DNA of 47,056 bases from Sorangium cellulosum (lineage in GTDB: Bacteria > Myxococcota_A > Polyangia > Polyangiales > Polyangiaceae). The DNA lies in contig NZ_JEMA01000604.1 of assembly GCF_001589285.1 (NCBI RefSeq), positions 1 through 47,056 on the forward strand. Direction: 5' to 3'. Of the stretch, positions 18,335-26,691 are shown piece after piece. Position numbers and translations under genes: made by a program. The notes below the pieces were generated by a model. That model searched no databases. It had not been told where the DNA came from and saw nothing but the letters and a program-made list of their open reading frames with translations. The number at the start of each line of letters is the position of its first letter. The first letter of the stretch is position 1.

Positions 18335-20244
18335 GCGACGCGTGCGTGATCGCCTCGGGCGCCGTCTCTGCGCTTGGCCTCGGCCCGCTCGCCTACCAGG
18401 TCCCTGACGCCGGCGAGCCCGCGCCCGTCGCCATCGCGCACGACGCGGAGCTCGCGCGCGCCGGTCTCCAGCGGCCCTTCGCCGCGCGCGCCCCCGCGGA
18501 GCTCGGCGTCGCCTCCGGCCCCGATCGCGCGACGGATCTCCTGAAGGCGGCGCTCTCCCAGGCGCTCGCGACCCTGGAGGTCGTGCGCCCGGGCTGGCGC
18601 GGCGAGCGGATCGGCATCGCCCTCGGCACCTCCAGCGGCGGCATGCTCACGGCGGAGCGGCTCTTCGCCGCGCGCGCCGAGGGCGCCGACGCCGGCGCGC
18701 TCGCCGCGCTGGCCCCGGGCGCGACCTACTTCGCGCCGTTCAACGACGCGCTCGCCGCGTTCGGGCTGGAGCGGACCCCGTTGCGCACGCACCTGCTCGC
18801 GGCCTGCGCGGCGAGCACCCTGGCGATCGGCCTCGGCCTTCGCTGGCTCGATCGCGACGCCTGCGATCTCGTGCTCGCCGGCGGCTACGACGCGCTCAGC
18901 GTCTTCGTCGCCGCCGGCTTCGAGGCGCTCCGCGCGACAACGGCGTCCAGATCGCGCCCCTTTCGTGTCGGCCGCGACGGCATGGCGCTCGGCGAGGGCG
19001 CCGCCGTGATCGCCCTCGTCCGCGAGGATCGTCGCCGCGGCGCCCCGGTGACGGCGCGCGTCGCCGGCTTCGGCGCATCGACGGACGCGGTGCACATCAC
19101 CGCCCCGGATCGCACGGGCTCGGGGCTCATGCGCGCCGGCGCCGCGGCGCTCGCCGACGCCGGGTGGCCTGCCGCGCGCGTCGGCCTCGTCAGCGCCCAC
19201 GCCACGGCGACGCCCTACAACGACGCGATGGAGTCGCGCGCGATCGCCGCGCTGCTCGCGGCGCCCCGCCCTGCCGACGGCACGGGCGGGCTGCCTGGCG
19301 GCGCTCCGGTCTCTCCGCCGGTGGTCCACCCGTTCAAGGCGCAGATCGGGCACACGCTCGGCGCCGCGGGCGCGCTCGAGTCGCTCGCGGCCGCCGCCGC
19401 CCTCACCGCGCGCATCGCCCCCCCGGCGGCGTCCGAGGGCGAGCTCGACCCCGACGCCCCGGCGCTCCTGCTCGAGCGCGCCGAGCCCCGCCCGCTCTCT
19501 GCGGCCCTCAAGCTCTCGGCGGCGTTCGGGGGCGCCAACGCCGCGCTCCTGCTCACGTCTTCCCCGAGCGGGCGCAGGCCGCGGACCGCCCGCCCCGTCT
19601 ATCTCCGCGCGCATGCGCGCGTGACCGGCTCCGATCTCGTGCGCCTCGCCGAGGCGACCGGCGTCGCGCGCGACCGCCTCGCGCGCCTCGACGCGCTCTG
19701 CCGGCTCGGGCTGTCCGCGGTGGCGGCCCTCGCCGCGGCCGTCGGCGCCGACGGCCTGCGCGGCGCCGGCATCGTCGCGGGCCACGCGCTCGCGACGCTC
19801 GACACCAACGAGATCTACGACGCCCGCCGCCGCGCGCGCGGCGCCCGCTTCGTCGATCCGCGCCTCTTTCCCGCCACGTCGCCGAACGCGATCGCGGGCG
19901 AGTGCGCCATCGCGTACCAGCTCACCGGGCCGAGCTTCGCGGTCGGCGCCGGGCTCGGCGGCGCGCTGGAGGCGCTCCGCGCCGCGGCCGAGCTCGTCGC
20001 GTCGTCCGACGCCGATCGCATGGTCGTCCTCGCGGCCGACGACGCGGGTCCGGTCGCGCGCGAGCTCCTCGGCCTCATCGGCGCGCGGTCGCGGGCGTTC
20101 ACCTGCGGCGCCGTCGCGCTCCTCCTCCAGGCGGACCCCGGCGACGCGGCGCGCCTGCGCGAGGTCGATCTCGACCTCCCGGTGGACCACGAGGGCCCGG
20201 TCGGCCACCTCGCCCTCCTTCGCTGGCTCGAAGACCGCGGATAG
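18331..20244 (+). CDS. ketosynthase didomain 2: active KS plus truncated degenerate KS
   Basis: 637 residues, ATG overlapping the upstream TGA. Residues 1-410 are a diverged KS with C159 (HLLAACAASTLAIGLG), H290 (VSAHATATPYND) and H341 (FKAQIGHTLGAAGALES). The N-terminal KS motif is shortened compared with didomain 1. Residues about 425-637 are a second, incomplete KS-like segment: GPSFAVGAGLGGALEAL has no Cys, and the His motifs are absent. Same plan as didomain 1 but clearly divergent, suggesting that the pair works as two specialised condensing enzymes, or as a heterodimer, on the same ACP. No ketoreductase or dehydratase is nearby, so reduction would rely on housekeeping enzymes or genes elsewhere. 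Confidence 0.85.
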   Translation: MSDACVIASGAVSALGLGPLAYQVPDAGEPAPVAIAHDAELARAGLQRPFAARAPAELGVASGPDRATDLLKAALSQALATLEVVRPGWRGERIGIALGTSSGGMLTAERLFAARAEGADAGALAALAPGATYFAPFNDALAAFGLERTPLRTHLLAACAASTLAIGLGLRWLDRDACDLVLAGGYDALSVFVAAGFEALRATTASRSRPFRVGRDGMALGEGAAVIALVREDRRRGAPVTARVAGFGASTDAVHITAPDRTGSGLMRAGAAALADAGWPAARVGLVSAHATATPYNDAMESRAIAALLAAPRPADGTGGLPGGAPVSPPVVHPFKAQIGHTLGAAGALESLAAAAALTARIAPPAASEGELDPDAPALLLERAEPRPLSAALKLSAAFGGANAALLLTSSPSGRRPRTARPVYLRAHARVTGSDLVRLAEATGVARDRLARLDALCRLGLSAVAALAAAVGADGLRGAGIVAGHALATLDTNEIYDARRRARGARFVDPRLFPATSPNAIAGECAIAYQLTGPSFAVGAGLGGALEALRAAAELVASSDADRMVVLAADDAGPVARELLGLIGARSRAFTCGAVALLLQADPGDAARLREVDLDLPVDHEGPVGHLALLRWLEDRG

Positions 20245-20369
20245 CGCCGGTACACCCGTCCGCGCCATCCGCGGCGTTCTTGTTCGCTTCGCTTGCCGAT
20301 CTGCACCCCGATCTGGCAAGGTCCCGGGCCGGAATCAGCAGCTTCCCCTGAGCGTTGTCCTGCCCGCGT

Positions 20370-20855
20370 ATGCTCTGCCGCAAAACAAACGCTGTCGCTT
20401 CACTACTCGTCGTTGCTTCCACCGTCCTCGCCGGCTGCGCGACCCACTACATCCCGAACACGGATGTCGAGGACAACGACGACAACCGCAAGATCATCTC
20501 GTTCTGCGAGAAGTACCGCAACGCGGTGGAGAGCAAGAACGTCGGCGCCCTCCTCCAGCTCGCCTCGCCCAAGTACTACGAGGACGGCGGCAACATCGAT
20601 GCGGCGGACGACCTCGATTACGCCGGCCTGCGCGAGTACCTCAACGGCAAGTTCCAGGAAGCGCGCGCCATCCGTTACGAGATCCGTTACCGGCGGGTCC
20701 TCAGGGAGGACGACGTCATCTTCGTCGACTACACCTACAGCGCCAGCTATCGCATCCCGGGTCGCAAGGGCGAAGAGTGGCGCCGCAAGGTGGAGGACAA
20801 CCGCCTCGAGCTTGTCGAGCACCAGGACGAGTACCGCATCGTCGCGGGGATGTAG
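20370..20855 (+). CDS. NTF2-like lipoprotein
   Basis: 161 residues from ATG 20370. Signal peptide (VASLLVVASTVLAGC) with a canonical lipobox LAGC at residue 25 or so. The mature part, KIISFCEKYRNAVESKN then LQLASPKYYEDGG, and later beta-strands (VFVDYTYSASYRIPG) follow the NTF2/SnoaL-like pattern of a helix pair then a curved sheet. Ligand or role unknown. It lies 125 bp after the second ketosynthase, so it may belong to that operon or stand alone. Convergent with the patatin-like gene. Confidence 0.75.
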   Translation: MLCRKTNAVASLLVVASTVLAGCATHYIPNTDVEDNDDNRKIISFCEKYRNAVESKNVGALLQLASPKYYEDGGNIDAADDLDYAGLREYLNGKFQEARAIRYEIRYRRVLREDDVIFVDYTYSASYRIPGRKGEEWRRKVEDNRLELVEHQDEYRIVAGM

Positions 20856-20870
20856 CGCTCGGCCGCGGCT

Positions 20871-21785
20871 CTAGTTGAGCGCGCTCTTCGAGGAGGGGAC
20901 ATCGAAGACGCCCTTCTCCTTCGCGGCGGCGAGCACGCGGAGCGCCGTCCGATAGCCGCGCAGGACGAGCGGCTTCGCGGCGAACCGGTTCATGTAGCTG
21001 TACCGGCCGACCGCGGGCGCCACGTCGAGGAAGGTGACGTTCGGGTAGAGCTTCGAGAGGAGCTCGACGCCGCGACGCTCCTTCTCGGCCAGCAGGATGC
21101 TGAGCGACTGCCGGACCACGCCGGGCGCGCCGCTCCTCGCGATCGAGCGCTGCGACCCGTCGCGCTCCTCGGGGCGGTAGATGTTGGAGATGATCACGAT
21201 GTTCGCGCCGGCGTTCACGGCCACGTCGGCGGAGAGCGTCCGGATCACCTCGCCGCTCAGGTGATAGCGGCCGTTGATGCGGTAGGGCCGGAACAGGCCG
21301 GGCACGCAGCAGCTCGCGGCCACGGCCTGGCTGATCGGCGTCGCCTCGTCGTAGCCCGGGCCAAAGACGACGCGCTTGGCGCTGTCGACGTCGACAGCGG
21401 TCACGTAGACAGCGTGCGGGAGCTGCCGGAAATCGTTGATCGGCAGCGTCCGACGCACGTAGCGCTCGAGCCGATCGATCGAGAACATCCCCGAGCAGAG
21501 GTACCCCGGGTCGAGCAGATCGCGCAGGGCGGGCGCACCGAAGAAGCTCGACACGTGGAGGCGAGGCCCGCGGTGCCGGCGCCGCCACGGCAGGCGGTAG
21601 GCGTCGAGCAGCACGTCGAGCGGGATGTCCTGCCCGTACGTCGCGCTGACAAGCGCGCCTGCGCCCGCGCCCACGTAGATCTCTGGATGGATCCCCAGCT
21701 CTTCGCAGGCCTTCAGCACGCCGAGGTGCGCCAGGCCTCGCGCCGCCCCCCCGGAGCCAACGAACGCGATCTTGAGGCGGCTCAT
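20871..21785 (-). CDS. patatin-like protein lacking the catalytic Ser-Asp dyad
   Basis: 304 residues from ATG 21785. The oxyanion-hole motif GSGGAARGLAHLGVL (10-24) is intact, as in patatin phospholipases, but the nucleophile elbow G-x-S-x-G is G39-A-G41-A-G43 (YVGAGAGALVSATYG), with Gly in place of Ser. The second catalytic motif DG[GA] reads SGE (177-179 in RYHLSGEVIRTLS). Both replacements are seen directly in the codons. The remaining fold looks complete, and codon use is like its neighbours, so this is a kept pseudoenzyme rather than a decaying one. No signal peptide is seen. It is the last gene of a three-gene minus-strand operon with a lipoprotein and an amidotransferase-like protein. 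It may bind lipid without hydrolysing it. Confidence 0.85.
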   Translation of the reverse strand: MSRLKIAFVGSGGAARGLAHLGVLKACEELGIHPEIYVGAGAGALVSATYGQDIPLDVLLDAYRLPWRRRHRGPRLHVSSFFGAPALRDLLDPGYLCSGMFSIDRLERYVRRTLPINDFRQLPHAVYVTAVDVDSAKRVVFGPGYDEATPISQAVAASCCVPGLFRPYRINGRYHLSGEVIRTLSADVAVNAGANIVIISNIYRPEERDGSQRSIARSGAPGVVRQSLSILLAEKERRGVELLSKLYPNVTFLDVAPAVGRYSYMNRFAAKPLVLRGYRTALRVLAAAKEKGVFDVPSSKSALN

Positions 21786-21826
21786 CGAGCGTCGATCTTG
21801 CCGGAGATGCGGCACGAGCGCAAAGC

Positions 21827-22579
21827 CTACTGTAGCTGGAAGTCCTCGAGCAGCCGATAGATCCTGAATCGCGGTCCGTCTCGCCGTAGCCACACGACGA
21901 TCTCGTCGCCGAGCAGCCGATCGGCCGCGATCCGGGCGGTCGTGATCGGCACCCGGATCACGACGTCCTGGTCGTCGAGCGTCTCCGGCTGGATCGCGGG
22001 GTGCTGCGGCGTCGCGAGCACGTCCTCCGCCCGGAAGATCTGGAGCTCCGACTCCCGGTAGACAGGCTCTCCGGCGAGCTTGCCGTACTCGAGCCGCCGG
22101 AAGCGCTGCTCCCACCAGAGCCCAGCGCTCGGCGGCTGCCCTTGTCCGCCGGACCCGGTCTGGATCGCGAGGGCGTCGCGCGTCAGCAGCTCGCTCAGCG
22201 CCTCGCTGTCCTCGGCGGTCACCCGCTGGAAGAACTCGGCCACGACGTCCAGCGCCAGGCCGATGCCGAGCGGCGTTCGAAGGGTCACGACGCCGTCGCG
22301 GGCATCGGCTTCATTCACCGGTCGCGGAGGCGCGCTCGCCGGATCGATCGCCACGCCGTCGGGGCGGCGACGCTCCTCGGGCAGCTCGGAGGCCGCGGGG
22401 AACGAGGCCGCTCCGCCCAGCCCGCACCCGAGGAGGGACGAGCCGAGGAGCGCGACGATGAACAGCGAGGGGGGCCCCGGCGGAGCTTGCGCGACGTCAG
22501 GGACGCCGGCCGGCGATGGGTGCGCCCGGCGCCTCTGCGGGGCGTGGCGGCGTTCAGATCGGCTCGACCGCTGGCTCAT
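21827..22579 (-). CDS. lipoprotein with NTF2-like domain
   Basis: 250 residues. A long basic/Pro-rich start precedes the hydrophobic core LFIVALLGSSLLGC, a classic lipobox with Cys at about residue 52. The C-terminal half (VVAEFFQRVTAEDSEALSEL, then WWEQRFRRLEYGKL, ending in FRIYRLLEDFQLQ) suggests an NTF2/SnoaL-like fold. Its start lies 26 bp inside the amidotransferase-like gene, so both are translated from one message. There are two NTF2-like lipoproteins on either side of the patatin-like gene (the other at 20370). Function unknown. Confidence 0.75.
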   Translation of the reverse strand: MSQRSSRSERRHAPQRRRAHPSPAGVPDVAQAPPGPPSLFIVALLGSSLLGCGLGGAASFPAASELPEERRRPDGVAIDPASAPPRPVNEADARDGVVTLRTPLGIGLALDVVAEFFQRVTAEDSEALSELLTRDALAIQTGSGGQGQPPSAGLWWEQRFRRLEYGKLAGEPVYRESELQIFRAEDVLATPQHPAIQPETLDDQDVVIRVPITTARIAADRLLGDEIVVWLRRDGPRFRIYRLLEDFQLQ

Positions 22580-23390
22580 CGGCGCGCGTGAACGTCACGA
22601 TCGCACGCTCACCGACGGGGGTCCACCCCGCGGGGGCCTGCTCGTCGTCGAAGTCCGACGCGACGAGCGTCAGCCGGCTCGCCGCATAGTCGGGCATGCG
22701 CATGCGACCCAGGCCGCCGTCGCTCAGCAGCCGCTCCATGTCCTCGTTGCCCTGGTAGATGCGGTACGCCATCGGCGTGCCGCCGTGGGCCACGAGCAGG
22801 TACTCCGGGTTCGTGACCACGATGTTCATCGCGCTCGGCCCGGCCCCTTCCTCTGCGCAGAGCCGATCGACGAGCGCGATGGAGGACCGGAGGGCTGCCC
22901 GCGCGCTCGCCGCGTCCACGGTGGGCCGATCGAGCTGGTTGCTGTCGTGGAGGAAGGACAGGAACAGGTGGAAGAGGATCTCGCTGTCCGTCTCGCCGCG
23001 GACGTCCCGCTGGAGAAACTGCGGCAGCGAGTCGCTGAGCTGGCTCCGCAGCCGGGCGAACCCTTCGACAGTGCCGGTATGGGCGAACAGCCACTGCCGG
23101 TAACGGAACGGGTGCGTGTTCTCCGTACGCAGGCTGCCGACGGTCGCAGCCCGGACATGCGCCACGAGGATGTCGGCGCGCACGTCCTTGGTCATGTCGA
23201 CCAGGCTGATCTCGGGCCGGTCGTCGATCGGCCGGCGCTTGAGGAGAATCTCTCCTCCCTGGTAGAAGCCGACACCCCAGCCAGGGATCACGCCCTCCCT
23301 TCGGCGGACGACGAGGGCACGATCTTCAAGCTCGATCGCACGCGCGCCGAGATCCGGACGGTTACCGATAAAGCCGACGAGACGAGCCAT
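22554..23390 (-). CDS. class II glutamine amidotransferase-like protein without Cys2
   Basis: 278 residues. Class II (Ntn) amidotransferases such as YafJ or EgtC start with Met-Cys, the Cys being the nucleophile after Met removal. Here the start reads ATG GCT CGT, MARLVGFIGNRPDLG, so position 2 is Ala. The rest of the fold is clear: ADILVAHVRAATVG, NTHPFRYRQWLFAHTG and the C-terminal LLVAHGG strands. The family HNG motif, whose Asn helps form the oxyanion hole, is HTG. With both residues lost, glutaminase activity is not expected. The gene leads the operon with the lipoprotein and the pseudo-patatin. There is no Cys-containing in-frame start nearby that would rescue it. Confidence 0.85.
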   Translation of the reverse strand: MARLVGFIGNRPDLGARAIELEDRALVVRRREGVIPGWGVGFYQGGEILLKRRPIDDRPEISLVDMTKDVRADILVAHVRAATVGSLRTENTHPFRYRQWLFAHTGTVEGFARLRSQLSDSLPQFLQRDVRGETDSEILFHLFLSFLHDSNQLDRPTVDAASARAALRSSIALVDRLCAEEGAGPSAMNIVVTNPEYLLVAHGGTPMAYRIYQGNEDMERLLSDGGLGRMRMPDYAASRLTLVASDFDDEQAPAGWTPVGERAIVTFTRADEPAVEPI

Positions 23391-23863
23391 AGCTTTGTCC
23401 TCGCGAGTTGGGTCGGGGGCCGGGGGCCGTGTCCGGCTCGCCGGTAGAGCGCTCCCTCATCTGCAAGCAGGGGTGGCTCCGTCGGTCGGCCGCGTGAGCG
23501 TGGGTCGCGGGTTGCGCCCTATGCTTTCTTGATACGACAGAGTCGCCGTGCAAGCGGAGCAAAAACGGATCCCCAGCGGCGAGGCTGGCCGCGGGCACGG
23601 CCTGACCACACTGCCTGCCGCGCGTCGCGCCGGTCGCGTGACCTCTCACTCTTCGCGCTCACCGCTTCCCCGACCGTCCCCTTGGCGCTACCCGCGCGGC
23701 GAGATCTCTCACGCACGGGTACGCACGGGTATGTGCGAGGCGCGGCTAACCTCGTCTGCTTTCTCGCGTCAGCCCATCGCGTCGACGTCGTGGCGCATCG
23801 CGCCGTGGGCCAAGCCGCTCGAAACAGCGCCGGCAGTCCTGGCGTGATCTCTGACGCGCGGCA
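23391..23863. other. 473-bp intergenic region without a clear gene
   Basis: Lies between the start of the amidotransferase-like gene and the end of asnS. It should hold the promoter of the three-gene operon, but no convincing -35/-10 pair was found. A short stretch near 23445-23475 has a D-arm-like GGTAGAGCG followed by TGCAAGCAGGGG and faintly recalls an alanine tRNA; the T arm and acceptor stem are missing. A ten-base direct repeat (ACGCACGGGT, twice in a row) lies near 23710-23730. Confidence 0.5.
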
Positions 23864-25204
23864 CTACGGCGCGAGCCGGTTCAGCATGCGCGGGAACGGG
23901 ATCGTCTCGCGCACGTGGGGCAGGCCGCAGATCCAGGCGACGCTCCGCTCGACACCGAGCCCGAAGCCCGCATGCGGGAAGGTGCCATACCGGCGCAGAT
24001 CCAGGTACCAGCTGAACGCCTCGGGGGGCAGCTTGTGCGCCTCAATTGCGCGCTCGAGCGTGGCGAGATCATCCTCGCGCTGCCCGCCGCCGATCACCTC
24101 ACCATAGCCCTCTGGCGCCAGGACATCGACGCAGAGGGCGAGCCGGGCGTCCGTCGGATCGCGCTTCATGTAGAAGGCTTTCACCTCGGCCGGATAGCGG
24201 TGGATCATGACGGGGCGATCGTACCGGCTGGAGATGATCGTCTCGTCCTCGCCCCCGAGGTCCTCGCCCCAGGGGAAGTCCGGGACTCCAGCTTCTCCAG
24301 CAGTTTTGCGCTTCTCCGCGCGCGCCTCGTTCAGGATGGCGACGGCCTCGTCGTAACGGATGCGGGGGAACGGCTTCTTGACGGCCTCGAGCTTCGTCAC
24401 GTCGCGCTCGAGCACGGCGAGATCGGGGCGGCGCCGCTCGAGGACGCGCTCGACGATGAAGCAGAGGAAGTCCTCGGCCAGGTCCATGTCGCCGTCGAGG
24501 TCCATGAACGCCACCTCGGGCTCGACCATCCAGAACTCGGCCAGGTGGCGGCGCGTCTTCGACTTCTCCGCGCGGAACGTCGGCCCGAAGCAGTACGCCT
24601 TCCCGAACGCGGCCGCCGCCGCCTCCATGTAGAGCTGCCCCGACTGGGTGAGGTACGCCTTGTCGCCGTGGTAGTCGGTCTGGAACAGCGTGCTCGTCCC
24701 CTCGCACGCGTTCGGCGTGAAGATGGGCGCGTCGACGAGCGTGAACCCGCGCCCGTCGAAGAAGTCGCGGATGGCCTGGATGATGGTGTGGCGCACGCGC
24801 AAGATCGCGTGCTGCCGCCTCGAGCGCAGCCAGAGGTGGCGGTGATCCATGAGGAAGTCGGTCCCGTGCTCCTTCGGGGAGATCGGGTACTCGCCCGCGG
24901 TCGGGGCGATCAGGCGGAAGCCGGCCGCGACGACCTCGAAGACCCCGGCCCGCTTCGGGTGCGCCTTCACCTCGCCGGTGACCTCGATCACGCTCTCCTG
25001 CGTGACCTTGTCGGCGGCCGCGAAGACCTCGTCGCCGACGTCGCTCTTCGCCATCACGCACTGGACGGTGCCGAGGCCGTCGCGCAGCTCGAGGAAGTGG
25101 AGCTTCCCGCTCGAGCGCTTGTTGTAGAGCCATCCACGGAGCGCGACAGTGCTGCCGACGTGCGCGCTGAGGTCGCTGGTAGCGATGACGGGCAAGTCCT
25201 GCAT
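23864..25204 (-). CDS. asnS: asparaginyl-tRNA synthetase
   Basis: 446 residues from ATG 25204. An N-terminal OB-fold anticodon-binding domain (about 18-100, [20 protein letters not shown]) precedes a class IIb catalytic core: motif 2 [15 protein letters not shown] with the ATP-binding Arg, and motif 3 [15 protein letters not shown] near the end. The segment [12 protein letters not shown] and the [12 protein letters not shown] region are diagnostic of AsnRS rather than AspRS. It charges tRNA-Asn with Asn directly. A possible extended -10 (TGCTATTTC) lies just before the start on the minus strand, giving a very short leader. Divergent from the C2-PDZ lipoprotein gene. Confidence 0.96.
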   Translation of the reverse strand: MQDLPVIATSDLSAHVGSTVALRGWLYNKRSSGKLHFLELRDGLGTVQCVMAKSDVGDEVFAAADKVTQESVIEVTGEVKAHPKRAGVFEVVAAGFRLIAPTAGEYPISPKEHGTDFLMDHRHLWLRSRRQHAILRVRHTIIQAIRDFFDGRGFTLVDAPIFTPNACEGTSTLFQTDYHGDKAYLTQSGQLYMEAAAAAFGKAYCFGPTFRAEKSKTRRHLAEFWMVEPEVAFMDLDGDMDLAEDFLCFIVERVLERRRPDLAVLERDVTKLEAVKKPFPRIRYDEAVAILNEARAEKRKTAGEAGVPDFPWGEDLGGEDETIISSRYDRPVMIHRYPAEVKAFYMKRDPTDARLALCVDVLAPEGYGEVIGGGQREDDLATLERAIEAHKLPPEAFSWYLDLRRYGTFPHAGFGLGVERSVAWICGLPHVRETIPFPRMLNRLAP

Positions 25205-25229
25205 GGGCGCCGGAAATAGCACGGTTTAG

Positions 25230-26108
25230 TTGCGGCTGACGCCGGCTCCGGCCAAAAATGGCGCCATCTTGGCCCGCCGAAAGCGTCGCGCGCTCTGCCT
25301 GCCTGCGTTCCTCAAGCTGCTCGCCGCGGCGGGCGTGCTGCTCGGCGCAGGCGGCTGCTCGGCCCTGTACCCGGAGCTCGAGTCCCGGCTCCACGCGCCG
25401 CCTCCGGGGCAGGAGCTCCATCCTCCGCCGCCCGAGGACGTCCGGTGGCTCCGGATCGTCGAGGCGCGCGTCCCGGAGCGCACTCGGGACGGTCGAGCCT
25501 GGGATCCCCCCGGTGACGGCAGCCTCCCGGACCCCTACGCCCGCGTCCTGGTCAACGGCGTGGAGCTCTTCCGGACCGCCGTGCAGTCGGACACCGTGGA
25601 GCCGACCTGGCCGGATGGCCCCAGCGGAAATTTCCGCGTCGCACCCGAGGACTGGCTCCGCGTCGAGGTCTGGGAGTCGGATCCGCTCGTCGACAAACCG
25701 ATCGGCGTGCGCGACATCGGCCGCCCCACCGAGGCGCAGCGCGCCGCCGGCGAGATCCAGGTCGATCTGGAGGGTGGCGGCTCGCTCACGCTGGCCTTCC
25801 AGCCGGCTCACGCCAGGATCGGCCTTGGCCTCTGGTACCAGCTCTACTCGGGCTCCGCGTTCATCTCACGGACCGTGGAGGGGGGGCCCGCCGAGCGCGC
25901 CGGGCTCCGCAAGGGCGACGAGGTGCTCGAGATCGCGGGGCGGGCCGTGCGGAGCCTGACCGTCGCCCAGATCCGGGGCGCGCTCGACGCCGTGCCGCGC
26001 ACAGGGCTCGTGCTCCTGGTCAAGCACGCCACGGGCGCGACCGAGCGGCTCCGGGTCCACGCCGGGCCCATCTACCCGCTGTTCGAGCGCTTCGGCGCCG
26101 TCGAGTGA
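25230..26108 (+). CDS. lipoprotein with C2-like and PDZ domains
   Basis: 292 residues from TTG 25230; TTG 25269 is an alternative that starts closer to the signal peptide. Basic RRKRR, then a hydrophobic stretch ending LLGAGGC (Cys43), predicts a lipoprotein. Residues about 70-185 have C2-domain features: DPYARVLVNGVELFRTAV, then SDTVEPTWPDG, and WLRVEVWESD, the pattern of conducting a beta-sandwich that often binds Ca2+ and phospholipid. Residues about 200-285 are a PDZ domain (GGPAERAGLRKGDEVLEIAG). No protease domain is present, so it may be a membrane-anchored scaffold in the periplasm. C2-plus-PDZ in a bacterial lipoprotein is uncommon. Its stop overlaps the methyltransferase gene. Confidence 0.75.
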   Translation: MRLTPAPAKNGAILARRKRRALCLPAFLKLLAAAGVLLGAGGCSALYPELESRLHAPPPGQELHPPPPEDVRWLRIVEARVPERTRDGRAWDPPGDGSLPDPYARVLVNGVELFRTAVQSDTVEPTWPDGPSGNFRVAPEDWLRVEVWESDPLVDKPIGVRDIGRPTEAQRAAGEIQVDLEGGGSLTLAFQPAHARIGLGLWYQLYSGSAFISRTVEGGPAERAGLRKGDEVLEIAGRAVRSLTVAQIRGALDAVPRTGLVLLVKHATGATERLRVHAGPIYPLFERFGAVE

Positions 26109-26650
26109 GGGGCCGGCGCGCCGTGAAGATCCCGCCGTTCGGGCTCACGACCCGGGAGATCCGCGAAGAGCTCGCGCCCCTGCGGAACGACTTCTCGGTC
26201 GCGGTGTGCCGCGCGAAGAACCCGTTCAACATCGGGGCCATCATCCGCGTCGCCCACTCGTTCCTGGTCCGGGAGATCTTCCTGATCGGGACCGAGCCTT
26301 ATTACGAGCGCGCCTCGATGGGCATGCAGAAGTACGAGACAATCATCGAGTGCCCCGACGAGGCAGCCTTCCTGGAGGCGGCGCGCGGCCGCCCGCTCAT
26401 CGGCGTGGAGCGCGACCACGCGCGGCGGACCCTCTGGGAAGCGCCGCTGCCGCACGGGCTCGTCTTCCTCTTCGGCAGCGAGGACGACGGGCTGCCGCAG
26501 GCGCTGCTCGACGCCTGCGAGGACGTGATCGCGATCCCCATGTACGGGATCAACCACTCGTACCCGGTGGCGATCGCGGCGGGCATGACGATGTGCGAGT
26601 GGGCGCGGCGGCGCGACCCGCGCGGCGGCGGGATCCGCGAGGGCGGGTGA
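26105..26650 (+). CDS. SpoU/TrmH-family RNA 2'-O-methyltransferase
   Basis: 181 residues from GTG 26105 (GTGA overlap with the upstream gene); GTG 26123 (MKIPPFGL) is an alternative. The SpoU motifs are visible: motif 1 NPFNIGAIIRVAHSF, motif 2 LVFLFGSEDDGLPQ and motif 3 IPMYGINHSYPVAIAAGMTM, which together make the trefoil-knot SAM site. It lacks the N-terminal substrate-binding extension of RlmB, so it is close to the short TrmH/TrmL type acting on tRNA or rRNA ribose. Precise target not determinable. Confidence 0.88.
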   Translation: MRGRRAVKIPPFGLTTREIREELAPLRNDFSVAVCRAKNPFNIGAIIRVAHSFLVREIFLIGTEPYYERASMGMQKYETIIECPDEAAFLEAARGRPLIGVERDHARRTLWEAPLPHGLVFLFGSEDDGLPQALLDACEDVIAIPMYGINHSYPVAIAAGMTMCEWARRRDPRGGGIREGG

Positions 26651-26691
26651 GCCGCGCCGCCGCGGGCCGCCTGCCGGCGGACGCGGCGTCG

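Noticed and set aside
23440..23490. tRNA-Ala-like fragment (GGTAGAGCG ... TGCAAGCAGGGG)
   Set aside because: Anticodon stem has two mismatches, position 33 is not U, and no T arm or acceptor stem is present.
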